NCBI GenBank assembly: GCA_029248665.1
Contig: JAQWIW010000016.1
Coordinates: 83,616 to 147,615, forward strand
Direction of reading: 5' to 3'
DNA length: 64,000 nt
Source: Opitutia bacterium
GTDB lineage: Bacteria > Verrucomicrobiota > Verrucomicrobiia > Opitutales > Coraliomargaritaceae
Within the stretch, counting starts at the first letter, position 1; each line of letters opens with the position of its first letter. The translations under genes were made by a program, and so were the position numbers. Below, piece after piece: positions 31,320 through 40,637 of the stretch. The notes beneath the pieces are model-generated. The model made no database searches, was not told where the DNA came from, and saw only the letters and a list, made by a program, of their open reading frames with translations.

Positions 31320-34300
31320 TTAGAAATAGAATCCTGCTGAAAGGACAATATTTCTACCTTCCGTGTAACGAGCATTATTTAGACCTGTACTGATTAAGTC
31401 TCTGCTATTGAAAATATTATTCACATTTAATTGTAGAACGGTCCAAGGATGATGCTTTTTAAGCTTTCCAGACCATTTAACAAAAATATCTGTCTTTAAT
31501 TGGTCTTCCAGCCAGAGAGTATTGAATGTAGGTTCAAGAATTATTTGCTCACTGCCTGAAGATTGAGGATCATCGACGGCTACGGGGATATAATCTGCTT
31601 GGCTATCTCCATCTTGGTCTGTGAAATAATGGCTTAACAATGCTGCCGAACGATATTTCTGATTCATGCCAATAGAGGTACCTTTGAGTCGACCTTGCTT
31701 GAAATTATATTTCAACGTAAAGTTGATATTATGATCCGATGTTCCAGCCGTGGGCAATCCCTCTAAAGCATCTAATGCTGATTTTAAAACCGTTGTTTCT
31801 AAGTAAGCATAGCCTAAAAATAAAGATAAATTTGGTGTCGGGTTATAGTAAAGGTCTAACTCTAAGCCTTCACTGCGAACCTCTTCATCGGCTACACGAA
31901 AGCCCTTTGGATTAAAGACCGCTCTAATTAATTCAACATCTTCTCCATCGACTTTTGCTGTTTGAGGATTTCCAAATCGATCCACATAATAATAAAAATC
32001 ATAGATTTCGCTAGGAAGATATCCATTGTCGTAAGCTTCGGTCCGGATAGATCCATTTGCATTCTTCGCTGGATACAATGATGTTAACATCGGCCAACTA
32101 ATGTTCTGCCTTTGCTCATTTTTCTTATCAATACTGAAGACGGTTAATTGCCCATTGAGCACATTATCTGGAGTGCTCATTTTAAAGCCAATTTCTTTAC
32201 CTTTTCCAGTTTCAGGGGGTGTGATATCGCCAAATACATCAAATTGGAATCCATTGGGCGAAATTACTGACTCAGAATAATTACCGAAAATCGCTAGATT
32301 TTGTGTGAACCAATATAAGCCACCAATCGAAGGTGAATAAATCGTCTCATCGTATTTTTGGCTTTTGATTTCTAAATTAGCACCCAAATCTTCTTTGGTA
32401 TTGTCGACCGCTCTGAGAGTGAATCTTGAATATTCACTCTGCGTTTCAATTGAATCACGGCGAACGCCAATCAATGTACGAAGCTTACCATTTAAATACG
32501 ATCCAGATGCAGCAAACCATAGTCCTTGGGAATCAACGGTTGCATCTGCCTGATATACTTTCTGCCATTCAGCGACATTGGATACGCCGAGTGGGATTTT
32601 CGTGTTGGTGATTAGGTTGGGTGCTCCACTTAATTCCTGCCCCTCAATGATTGCATTGAAATAGGCACTATCACCTTCTGTCCCGTTCATGACATTATAT
32701 AAGAGTACATAATCTGAAAGAATATCATCTCTTAAGTAAAGATTTTCAGCATCACCCCAAGCACGAGCAAATAAACTCACTTGTTGTTCTTCAGAGCGAC
32801 TGGCTTCTCGATGATCCAAATCAATCCCGAACAAGAATTGCTGTTTCCCAGGAATGAAGTCCATCTCTTCATTATAATTGAAAGTGATTCTAGCGGATTG
32901 ATTCGTATCCTTATTACTCGACTTCTTCCATTGTCTCTTAATAAAAGGTTCTAACATTTCAACTGCGGAAGAAGAGATTGATGGCATAGCGGCATCGCGT
33001 ACCCCATCATCATCAATATCAACAAATTCACTCTCCTCATCTAAATAATCTTCATCTTCAAGTACTGCGTCTAACTTCAAAATCAGTCCTGGTTGAATAT
33101 AATCTTTCCACATCCATGAATAGTCTAGTGATTCATGTAATTCGTATTTAAAGAAATCGGCAATCTTACTAGTGGCATCCCAAAATTCATTATCACTATC
33201 GGGATCACCGACTTCGTTTACCAGTATATCATAAACTTTTTTTGCAATGGCTCGTTTCTGTAGCTCAACTTCATCTGGATCATTTCCATCTACCTTATTA
33301 TCAAATACATTAGTAGCCAATCCACTGATCTCCACACCAGGCAGAGTATTCATATCACGGATTTGACCATTTAATCCAGCAATCAACCAAGTAGGAATCG
33401 AATCGTAAATTAATTTTTCGCCGTCTTCAGTTAAAGCAAAGTCTTCTGATGTAATGTCAAAAAATATACCATTTTCTGGATCAATGGGGATAGGGTTATC
33501 GATAAAATTATTATAAAAAGAATTTTCAAAATCTAAAGTTTCGTAAAGCTCCCCGGTGCGTGCTTCTTTTTCTGCGAAATCTTCTGGAGTGGCGTAGTCT
33601 TGAAGCTGTGTTCGATATGTTGAGACATCTACAAAGCGATCCAAATTGAACAATTCACTGATTGCCTTACCTGCAGGTGCGGATTGCTCACCGTCCGTTA
33701 AGACATTATAAAAAATATCACCTAATGCCTGACCACCACCTGATGGAACATTACCCCAAGCGTATCCATAATCACTTCCATAATTAGGGTGGCTTTGTTT
33801 TAAGAAATCTTGGACTCGTCCACCAAATTTTCCTAATTCATAAAATTTTTCTAATTGCGTTTCTGCATCAGAGATATCGAGGAAGTTATCGACAAAATAA
33901 TCAATCATTTCATCGTTAGTGATAGCATTATCGTTATTACTATCTGCATTGACGTCGCCAAATGCCTGAAGGTTAACATTTCCTGTCCAATTAGCTGCTA
34001 CTGCTGTTTTTAAATCCGCGCGAATAGTTTCAATACCCTTAGTTTCAATTGTATCTAAGATAAGATGGGCGTAATTTGCATTAGTTAAATCAACCAACAC
34101 ACTTTCGTAGGGAGATTGGATACCCTCATTAATAGGATTCGCATTATATTCATTAAGTGACCGAAGTGTAGGAAAGCGAACGGTAGTACCATAACCTGAT
34201 GAAAAATTAAGTTGGTTAGCTGACCATCCAGAAGACAGTTGATTGTCCACAAGGTCTTCAAAAGCAAGTGCGACTTTCACGCTAAAATTATCGGAAAAAG

Positions 34301-35729
34301 AATGCTCTAGATCAGCTAAGACATAATCAAAACTTTTTCTAGAGTACGAATCTGGACCGAATCCAGTTCCTGAGTTTGAGTAATCAATCCCCCTAAAGAG
34401 ATTTCGAATATCTTCCCGACTATCAATATAATCAGGAACTAAAGGACCACCGGAAGGTGTGATTCCCCAAATATTAGGATTATTGGATCGTGTCATCAAC
34501 CCACCGTAAGCGTAATCAGAATCATTGTAGATGCCGTCTTGATTGATGTCAGCATCCACTCCTAGTGAATTTTCAATTGGCTCACTACCTCTATCGATAA
34601 TGCCATCTCCTGGAGCTAACACATAATTGGTTTCCCCTGGATCCCATATACCATTTCCATTCGTAGCCGCTGAACTACCATCGGCTTGAGCATCAATCAC
34701 CCAAACATCGCTGGTATCATAGCGACCATTACCATTCCAATCTGTATAATTGCGCTCTACTCTATTATCATTATTTACGTCTATAAAGCCATATATCCCA
34801 TTCAGTTCCCCTTCTGGGTCTGCATATATTGAATCGTAATTTTGCCCATCAAATTGATTCACATTTGAATAATTAATAATTTCTTGTAAAAACTCATCAC
34901 TGATTAAGTCAGCTAATTTGGGATCAGCGACTATTCCATTAGGAAGCCCTGTAGGGCTTGACCCTACTTTGAAGGTACCACCAATCAAAGAACGTTCAGA
35001 AACTCCGGTTTCCAAATGTAATCTAAGCCGAGTTTTCGGGCTGATGTTATGCATCAACTCAAGGGTACCACCGGTGAATGATTGATATTTATAATTGGCA
35101 TCAAACTCTCTGTGCTTATCCACAAACATAAAACGAGCTGCCGTATTATCTCCTAACACGCTATTTACGTCGTAGCTAAATTTATGCCAATCCTTGTCAC
35201 CGATTTCAATAGCCACACTTGCTTTGTCTTTATTGAGATTAGCCGTTTTAGAAATTACGTTCACCTTACCTCCGGGATCTGCTTGCCCATAGATCAAACT
35301 ATTCGCACCGCGAATAATATCAGAACGTCCTACGTTGTACCAATCTAAGGGCGAATATCTAGGCATGAATTCATACAACTGATTCTTAGTTAATAATCCT
35401 CTGAAACGAATTTCTTGATTATTATAAACATTCCCTTCTGCTTCGATACTAGGCACGAAATTACCCAAGTCTTCCAAGGTTTTCATTTTAAAATCCTCAA
35501 TCATTTCCGCATTCACAGTGGAAATGGTCATGGGGATATTTTTCGTCAATTCATTAGTACGAGTACCCGCTAATGTATTCGCAGAATAGTAACCTTTGTC
35601 ATCGTCATCCGTGACCACAAAATCGGGTAAAATATAAAATTCTTCTTCGCCATTTTCATTTCCTTGGAGAAGGAGAGAACTGACAAAACATAATGATAAA
35701 ACAATATAGGGGTAGGCTTTAAGATGCAT
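31320..35729 (-). CDS. Very large TonB-dependent outer-membrane receptor
   Basis: At 1469 residues this is about twice the usual receptor length. A signal peptide (~1-22) is followed by a TonB-box-like LPDFVVT (34-40) and a plug domain (~55-170; TLEDLGNFVPSI, then a DIIRGANSLIYGQADPGGKVNVISK segment). A beta-barrel ends in ILSAGFYF, with the expected terminal Phe. Unusual Asp/Asn-rich insertions resemble calcium loops: DVNNDNRVE (317-325), DWNGNGRYDTSD (330-341), DINQDGIYNDSD (394-405) and others further on. It likely imports xylan oligosaccharides, judged from neighbours alone; the plug also resembles siderophore receptors. No SusD partner is present. An ATGAAACT word lies ~95 bp upstream. 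Confidence 0.88.
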   Translation of the reverse strand: MHLKAYPYIVLSLCFVSSLLLQGNENGEEEFYILPDFVVTDDDDKGYYSANTLAGTRTNELTKNIPMTISTVNAEMIEDFKMKTLEDLGNFVPSIEAEGNVYNNQEIRFRGLLTKNQLYEFMPRYSPLDWYNVGRSDIIRGANSLIYGQADPGGKVNVISKTANLNKDKASVAIEIGDKDWHKFSYDVNSVLGDNTAARFMFVDKHREFDANYKYQSFTGGTLELMHNISPKTRLRLHLETGVSERSLIGGTFKVGSSPTGLPNGIVADPKLADLISDEFLQEIINYSNVNQFDGQNYDSIYADPEGELNGIYGFIDVNNDNRVERNYTDWNGNGRYDTSDVWVIDAQADGSSAATNGNGIWDPGETNYVLAPGDGIIDRGSEPIENSLGVDADINQDGIYNDSDYAYGGLMTRSNNPNIWGITPSGGPLVPDYIDSREDIRNLFRGIDYSNSGTGFGPDSYSRKSFDYVLADLEHSFSDNFSVKVALAFEDLVDNQLSSGWSANQLNFSSGYGTTVRFPTLRSLNEYNANPINEGIQSPYESVLVDLTNANYAHLILDTIETKGIETIRADLKTAVAANWTGNVNLQAFGDVNADSNNDNAITNDEMIDYFVDNFLDISDAETQLEKFYELGKFGGRVQDFLKQSHPNYGSDYGYAWGNVPSGGGQALGDIFYNVLTDGEQSAPAGKAISELFNLDRFVDVSTYRTQLQDYATPEDFAEKEARTGELYETLDFENSFYNNFIDNPIPIDPENGIFFDITSEDFALTEDGEKLIYDSIPTWLIAGLNGQIRDMNTLPGVEISGLATNVFDNKVDGNDPDEVELQKRAIAKKVYDILVNEVGDPDSDNEFWDATSKIADFFKYELHESLDYSWMWKDYIQPGLILKLDAVLEDEDYLDEESEFVDIDDDGVRDAAMPSISSSAVEMLEPFIKRQWKKSSNKDTNQSARITFNYNEEMDFIPGKQQFLFGIDLDHREASRSEEQQVSLFARAWGDAENLYLRDDILSDYVLLYNVMNGTEGDSAYFNAIIEGQELSGAPNLITNTKIPLGVSNVAEWQKVYQADATVDSQGLWFAASGSYLNGKLRTLIGVRRDSIETQSEYSRFTLRAVDNTKEDLGANLEIKSQKYDETIYSPSIGGLYWFTQNLAIFGNYSESVISPNGFQFDVFGDITPPETGKGKEIGFKMSTPDNVLNGQLTVFSIDKKNEQRQNISWPMLTSLYPAKNANGSIRTEAYDNGYLPSEIYDFYYYVDRFGNPQTAKVDGEDVELIRAVFNPKGFRVADEEVRSEGLELDLYYNPTPNLSLFLGYAYLETTVLKSALDALEGLPTAGTSDHNINFTLKYNFKQGRLKGTSIGMNQKYRSAALLSHYFTDQDGDSQADYIPVAVDDPQSSGSEQIILEPTFNTLWLEDQLKTDIFVKWSGKLKKHHPWTVLQLNVNNIFNSRDLISTGLNNARYTEGRNIVLSAGFYF

Positions 35730-35823
35730 AGGATAGTTGAGTAGTAAAAAAATCAGAATAACCCATTATACGAAGTATGAATTCGTTAATCAACAGTTCA
35801 AAATGACTCTTTAATTACATTTT

Positions 35824-35831
35824 ATGAAACT
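35824..35831 (+). promoter_or_regulatory. ATGAAACT word upstream of the TonB-dependent receptor
   Basis: The word lies 95 bp before the receptor's start codon. It is identical to those near xylA, the regulator gene and the giant-protein gene; a shared operator is possible. Confidence 0.28.
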
Positions 35832-35864
35832 AGATCACTAATATGCAAGCGTCGAAAAAAAAGC

Positions 35865-35889
35865 CCAATAAGCACTAATGGCTTATTGG
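35865..35889 (-). terminator. Terminator after the EF-hand gene
   Basis: CCAATAAGC (35865-35873) and GCTTATTGG (35881-35889) form a 9-bp stem with a 7-nt loop. On the minus strand it is followed by a run of eight T, the classic intrinsic terminator layout. Confidence 0.8.
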
Positions 35890-35924
35890 ACTGAAAATTA
35901 AAAAAATAAGATTTTAGGAATAAT

Positions 35925-36179
35925 TTATTTAGAAGCTAAAAATTCTTCTAAAGTAATTCCTCCATCTTTATTTTTATCGTGGTATTTGAAGAATTTTTGA
36001 CTTTCATCTTCTGATTTACCCCACTTAGCCCTTACTGCTACGTACTCATCAAGAGAAATGACACCGTCAGAGTTTTGATCAAATGATTTTTTGAACCGTT
36101 TGATTTTAGCATCATTTGCAAAGAGTCCCATGGGGGCTAAAAAAGAAATAATGAGAATGGATAATAATATATTTTTCAT
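35925..36179 (-). CDS. Small secreted EF-hand protein
   Basis: The protein has 84 residues: a signal peptide (~1-21, cleaved near LFAND) and two canonical EF-hand loops. The loops are DQNSDGVISLDE (34-45) and DKNKDGGITLEE (68-79), both with ligands at positions 1, 3, 5 and 12. It should bind calcium in the periplasm or outside the cell. It has its own terminator and sits upstream of the calcium-loop-containing TonB-dependent receptor on the same strand. A link to calcium-dependent polysaccharide handling is plausible but unproven. Confidence 0.85.
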   Translation of the reverse strand: MKNILLSILIISFLAPMGLFANDAKIKRFKKSFDQNSDGVISLDEYVAVRAKWGKSEDESQKFFKYHDKNKDGGITLEEFLASK

Positions 36180-36263
36180 GATTAATAATTGAATAGGTTG
36201 GGCTAAAATTGTATTTAATGCTGTTAGGCTTATGATTAATTACAATAAAATTTAAGATGAATA

Positions 36264-38264
36264 TCAAAGATAATGAAACGATAATGCACAGTGCATTTTG
36301 AACCGTGGAATCGTCACAACATACATTGAATCATTTTGTAGAATATCAAGCTCTTGCTTATCGGGAATTAGAGATACTGACTTAATTTCTTTAGGAAATT
36401 GGAAAGCAATGGTAATGTTTTCTAAGGATACGCTATCTTCAATAACTGAAGTTATGCCTCTACGAATAGGTGTACTGTAAAGCACATGAAGCACGTAGCG
36501 TTTTTCATTGGCTTGATGAAGTAAATTAATTCGAGCTGCACTCGGTAAATCGACCTCAATTATTGGATTTTTGTAGATTAAATCTAAACAATTCTTGAAC
36601 AGATCTCGATGGATTCGCGCACCATGTTTATGATACATTGCATCCAATTCATGAGCAATGAAGATACACTTATCTTTTTTTACGATGGCGGGATGTTGTG
36701 CCTTAGTGTCCTTAAAGGGTGTTTTTTGATGGGAACAATAATGCTCCGAGGTACGGTTAAAATACGGTTCGAAAATATCAGCTAGCACTTCTACTTCTGA
36801 TATGGGTTTTACCTGAATGGCCGCATCATAATTCAAAAATGGCGTTTTAACAAAAATCGGATACAAGGTATCTTTAATCAAAGTGTAATCACAATCAAAA
36901 CTAGAATCGCTTAAATATGCGACACCGAACTCTTCGGAAACTTTATCTTCAGTGAAATTCAAAAGACTTTTAGCTAGAGTGATCACTGACCCACCCGACT
37001 TTATGAAACTCTTAACCTTATGTATTTCCTCAGAAGATAGTAGCGTTTTGCTGGGGAAAATAAGTACCGAATATTCGCTAAAGTCTTTGCTAAAATTAGC
37101 CACATCAAAATCGATTTGATTTTCTAAAAGTATTTTAGATAAACCTTCATCAGACTCTTGGTCAAAAGATCGCCAAAGTGCCAGCTTAGATATTGGCTTT
37201 CCTCCGATTCCATACGCTTCAACTTGCTCAGCATAATTATAAGCATAAGCAATATTTTCATAGGTACTGCTATCAATTATCCCATTGGGGTGGAGTTGGT
37301 CACCAAAATTACAATTGGCTCCTGAGGCAATCATTGCTGCTGCTTCATATTTTAAAGCATCGGGATGCTTAAATCCTCCAAACTCACCCCAGTCTGTATG
37401 AAATTTTCCACTCATGGCCGTTATGGGAAAACCTGCATTAAGAAAAAATTTAGCCTGCATGGGAAGCTTGTCATACCCGCCCCAAGTCGTCGGCAAATCT
37501 TCAAGGTCTTGAATAGTGTTATTTTCGTACATTCGGTGACGAAAATTCGCCCCACTATCGATTGCAGTTGTACCATTAAAAAATACTTCTGCCTTGGGTA
37601 TCTTTTCATGAATCAAAGTACTTAAGGTGCTACAATGTCGTTTCATCTGTGAGGCATTGAAGGCTTCCACAGTAGCTAGATCCCCCATATCTAGACCTAA
37701 AGATATCATGGATTTTTTACATTTCTCGCAATAGCAAAGCCGGTGCACTTGGTAGATATCAAACCAAAATCCATCTACTGAATAGGTATCACATAATTCT
37801 TTAATTTGGGAATGGATTAAATCATGATACGCAGTATTCAAACACATGAATTTCCAATAAAAATGAGGTAATTTTTGAGTCTTTTGCTTTTGCTTTTGCT
37901 CTTCCTCTGATAAAGCACCGTGAACAATGAAAGAACCATCTTTATTTTTCACACACCATTCAGGATGATCTTCGGCATCATTTGAAGACCAACCTACAGT
38001 AAAATAAATAAATGTTTTGATGCCTATTTCTTTACAGGCTGCAATCTGAGCACCTAGTAAATCAAACTTTAAATTCGGATGGATTCTACCAATCTTGGTG
38101 GGATAATAACTCCAACTATGATGACACTTCGCAAAAAGATTAATCGAAGTCACTTTGGCCTCTATCAAATACTTTTGAAATACTTTCTTATCAAAACTTT
38201 CGCCTATATTTTCAATATACTCCGAACAGTGAAAATCTAGATGGATTTGCCGTTTCAAAGTCAT
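36264..38264 (-). CDS. GHL6-like putative glycoside hydrolase, cytoplasmic
   Basis: The 666-residue protein has no signal peptide. Residues ~5-230 follow the hypothetical glycosyl hydrolase 6 (GHL6) pattern: LDFHCSEYIENIG, FAKCHHSWSYYPTKIGRIHP, then DGFWFDIY with a plausible catalytic Asp. Cysteines in the YCEKCKKSM segment may bind a metal. The middle (~330-500) resembles a beta-galactosidase trimerisation (GH42-M-like) domain, for example VLIFPSKTLLSSEEI. Substrate specificity is unknown. As it lies between the receptor and the XylR regulator, it may remove a side group from imported oligosaccharides. Confidence 0.65.
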   Translation of the reverse strand: MTLKRQIHLDFHCSEYIENIGESFDKKVFQKYLIEAKVTSINLFAKCHHSWSYYPTKIGRIHPNLKFDLLGAQIAACKEIGIKTFIYFTVGWSSNDAEDHPEWCVKNKDGSFIVHGALSEEEQKQKQKTQKLPHFYWKFMCLNTAYHDLIHSQIKELCDTYSVDGFWFDIYQVHRLCYCEKCKKSMISLGLDMGDLATVEAFNASQMKRHCSTLSTLIHEKIPKAEVFFNGTTAIDSGANFRHRMYENNTIQDLEDLPTTWGGYDKLPMQAKFFLNAGFPITAMSGKFHTDWGEFGGFKHPDALKYEAAAMIASGANCNFGDQLHPNGIIDSSTYENIAYAYNYAEQVEAYGIGGKPISKLALWRSFDQESDEGLSKILLENQIDFDVANFSKDFSEYSVLIFPSKTLLSSEEIHKVKSFIKSGGSVITLAKSLLNFTEDKVSEEFGVAYLSDSSFDCDYTLIKDTLYPIFVKTPFLNYDAAIQVKPISEVEVLADIFEPYFNRTSEHYCSHQKTPFKDTKAQHPAIVKKDKCIFIAHELDAMYHKHGARIHRDLFKNCLDLIYKNPIIEVDLPSAARINLLHQANEKRYVLHVLYSTPIRRGITSVIEDSVSLENITIAFQFPKEIKSVSLIPDKQELDILQNDSMYVVTIPRFKMHCALSFHYL

Positions 38265-38298
38265 TTAATATTTAGATGCATTAATTTAAAAAATAAAA

Positions 38299-38328
38299 AA
38301 AGTGGAGAAGGCAACCCTTCTCCACTTT
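38299..38328. terminator. Terminator after the PEP-CTERM gene
   Basis: AAAGTGGAGAAGG (38299-38311) and CCTTCTCCACTTT (38316-38328) form a perfect 13-bp stem with a CAAC loop. A-rich sequence on one flank gives a T-tract on the minus strand, after the stop of the PEP-CTERM gene. Confidence 0.85.
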
Positions 38329-38350
38329 AGAAAATTTATATAACTTACTG

Positions 38351-39241
38351 TTACTTTCTTTTACGAATTGCTACGAAGAGAAAAGAAGCAAATCCGATTA
38401 GAAGAGCGTAGGTAGATGGCTCAGGTACTGTTGATAAAGCTATATTATCCACTGCTATCCAGTTTCCAGTTGCACCACTAGATGCGTCTGTTCCCCAAAC
38501 TCCTCCGCCATTCATAGTTTTCATTTGGAAGCCTGTAATTGATGTTAGACCAGTACCTGAAGATAATTCTGTCCATGTTAGAGAATCTGTACTGTCACCA
38601 TCATTGTTAACACCTAGGGAAGATCTCGCTGACCATGCACCTGTGGACAAATCACCATTTATTTGAAGTGTTAAATCCTTATTATCATTTGAACCATTAA
38701 AGTTGTAAGAATTATTAAGTCCAATACCTGAAGTAGTTCCTCCAAATGCACCGACTGCGGTGCCTCCTTTTTGACTGTATGCTTGTGCAAAATTTCCAGA
38801 TCCTGCTTTAAGAGCGATAGCCGCAAAATTACCTTCACCGTTTTCTAAACCAAATAGTATACCCATATTAGCAGTCTTTGGGTCATTTAATTGCCATGTA
38901 TCCAAAACTACTGTGAAGGCAAATGTATCTCCAGTGATAGCATTATCTAATGTGAATCGCCTAGTGACATCTCCAGTATCAATTTGAGGTTCACCGGCAC
39001 CATTATTAAAAAGGCCTTTATAATTGGATGTATATCCGATATTCAAACTTCCTGAGGTATTAGAGCCCGCTGTTTGAGTAGACGCACCGCCGAAATTCCA
39101 TGCACCAGTCGCATCACCAAGGGCACTTGTAGCATTTAAATTAGTTCCATTCGCATCATTAAAGCCAATTTCTAAATTTACGGCAAAGATGTTTCCAACA
39201 AGAAATAAAGAAACAATCGTAAGATTTAATAAGTTTTTCAT
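38351..39241 (-). CDS. PEP-CTERM surface protein with one copy of a repeat module
   Basis: The protein has 296 residues. A signal peptide (~1-20) is followed by one beta-rich module (~21-270), then VPEPS at 272-276, a hydrophobic helix and the basic tail IRKRK. This is the sorting signal recognised by exosortase; the exosortase itself is not in the window. The module begins LEIGFNDANGTNL, contains GSLNIGYT and ends with LTLQINGDLSTGAWSARS, then NWIAVDNIALS. The same elements recur several times in the 1639-residue protein at 47226-52145. It is probably a surface adhesin or carbohydrate-binding protein; the function is not established. Confidence 0.82.
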   Translation of the reverse strand: MKNLLNLTIVSLFLVGNIFAVNLEIGFNDANGTNLNATSALGDATGAWNFGGASTQTAGSNTSGSLNIGYTSNYKGLFNNGAGEPQIDTGDVTRRFTLDNAITGDTFAFTVVLDTWQLNDPKTANMGILFGLENGEGNFAAIALKAGSGNFAQAYSQKGGTAVGAFGGTTSGIGLNNSYNFNGSNDNKDLTLQINGDLSTGAWSARSSLGVNNDGDSTDSLTWTELSSGTGLTSITGFQMKTMNGGGVWGTDASSGATGNWIAVDNIALSTVPEPSTYALLIGFASFLFVAIRKRK

Positions 39242-39337
39242 AGGGTATAGGTTATAGGGTAAAGATAATTAACTTTCAAATCTTACCAAATTGTTAAAGC
39301 ATCAACAATTAATACTAATGAATCAAAATATACCCAA

Positions 39338-39420
39338 AATGAAACTTCTTTTGCTATTTTGCTTGCTTAATAAGTTCAATTTATTAAATTAAAAATTATT
39401 AATTATTATTAATGAAACTT
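39338..39420 (+). promoter_or_regulatory. Two AATGAAACTT sites between the PEP-CTERM and regulator genes
   Basis: The identical 10-mer AATGAAACTT occurs at 39338-39347 and 39411-39420 in the divergent promoter region. Two copies 73 bp apart next to a DNA-binding regulator gene suggest autoregulation and control of the PEP-CTERM gene. Confidence 0.4.
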
Positions 39421-39475
39421 TTAGGCTTATATAATTAAGTAACCGATTTTCATAAAATAAGTATAAAATTATTAG

Positions 39476-40636
39476 ATGCTAAAACCCAAACATATATTAC
39501 TCTTACTGGAATGGTATGATTACCGAATTCATAAAGGCGTGGCACAAATGGCTCGCAAATATGGGTGGCAATTAAATTGCCCAAAGAATCAAAACAACAT
39601 ATCTTCTAAGTCAGGAATTTTGAAAGATTGGGATGGAGACGGCTGTATCGCCATGATTGAGTGTGATGAAACCTTTGAATACCTTAGAGGTAAACAAATT
39701 CCTTTAATTGATATGGGGCTTAGGGATCACCAAATACCGATTCCTCGTATGATTACGGATAATGAAAAGATTGGAAAACTTGCGGCCGAACACCTTCGTG
39801 AATTTGGACACAAGGAAATTTTCGTAATCGATCACGGTAAAAACATGATGTTTAAAGAGCGATTGAAATCACTCCAGAAACATTCTCGGATTAATAACTG
39901 CAAGGTAACTATTTTAAAATCTGCATCCGAGATTCAGAATGAGATTCTTCACGAATTAGAAGCAATTTTAGAAGAAAGAGGGCAAAAACTTAGAGAATCT
40001 TCATTAAGTTTTTTTGCTTATAACGATGCCATTGCGGCTGATTTGATTTCTCTTTGCTTAAGAAATGATATTCGCATTCCCGAAAACATAGCGATCCTTG
40101 GGGTGGATAATGATGATTTAATCATAAGTAGTCTCATCCTAGGACTGAGCAGTGTGGATAGTGATCAAGAAGGATTAGGCCGGTCTTCTGCTAAATTGAT
40201 GCATAATTTATTAAGTACTGGTGAAGTACAAACAAATGAAGAAATTTTTAGGCATCCTCCAAAAGGAGTGGTCACACGCAGAAGCACTGATTGTTATGCG
40301 GTGAGAAATCCCCTAGTTTCAAACGCATTGCATTGGATTCAAAATAATTTTTATAAAGGGATACAAGCGACCGATGTTGCTTCAGCGATGAATGTCACTC
40401 AACAGGGTTTGCAAAAAGCATTTGCCGTAAATTATATCCGAAGTCCAGGCAATGAAATCAGACATCAGCGATTGGAAGCGGTTGCCTTCTTATTGAAAAC
40501 GACAAATGCAAATTTAGATACCATCGCAAAAAACTGCGGCTTCTATTCAGTCAATTCTTTGATTAATAGCTTTCGCAAAAAATACGATACGACTCCAGGG
40601 AAATTCAGAGAGTTACACAAAAAAGAAAACAACTGA
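39476..40636 (+). CDS. xylR: XylR-type transcriptional regulator (LacI-like sensor, AraC HTH)
   Basis: The protein has 386 residues, close to E. coli XylR (392). Residues ~1-275 are a periplasmic-binding-protein-like sugar sensor (RIHKGVAQMARKYGW, then AILGVDNDDLI). The C-terminus (~285-386) is an AraC-type double helix-turn-helix: ATDVASAMNVTQQGLQKAF, then LDTIAKNCGFYSVNSLINSF. It likely activates xylose or xylan genes on binding xylose. It sits inside the locus, divergent from the PEP-CTERM gene and convergent with the GH10 gene (1-bp gap). Confidence 0.85.
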   Translation: MLKPKHILLLLEWYDYRIHKGVAQMARKYGWQLNCPKNQNNISSKSGILKDWDGDGCIAMIECDETFEYLRGKQIPLIDMGLRDHQIPIPRMITDNEKIGKLAAEHLREFGHKEIFVIDHGKNMMFKERLKSLQKHSRINNCKVTILKSASEIQNEILHELEAILEERGQKLRESSLSFFAYNDAIAADLISLCLRNDIRIPENIAILGVDNDDLIISSLILGLSSVDSDQEGLGRSSAKLMHNLLSTGEVQTNEEIFRHPPKGVVTRRSTDCYAVRNPLVSNALHWIQNNFYKGIQATDVASAMNVTQQGLQKAFAVNYIRSPGNEIRHQRLEAVAFLLKTTNANLDTIAKNCGFYSVNSLINSFRKKYDTTPGKFRELHKKENN

Positions 40637-40637
40637 T

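Noticed and set aside
34085..34267. Antisense and out-of-frame open frames inside the TonB-dependent receptor and other large genes
   Set aside because: They are shadows of strongly supported genes, with no domain signals of their own.
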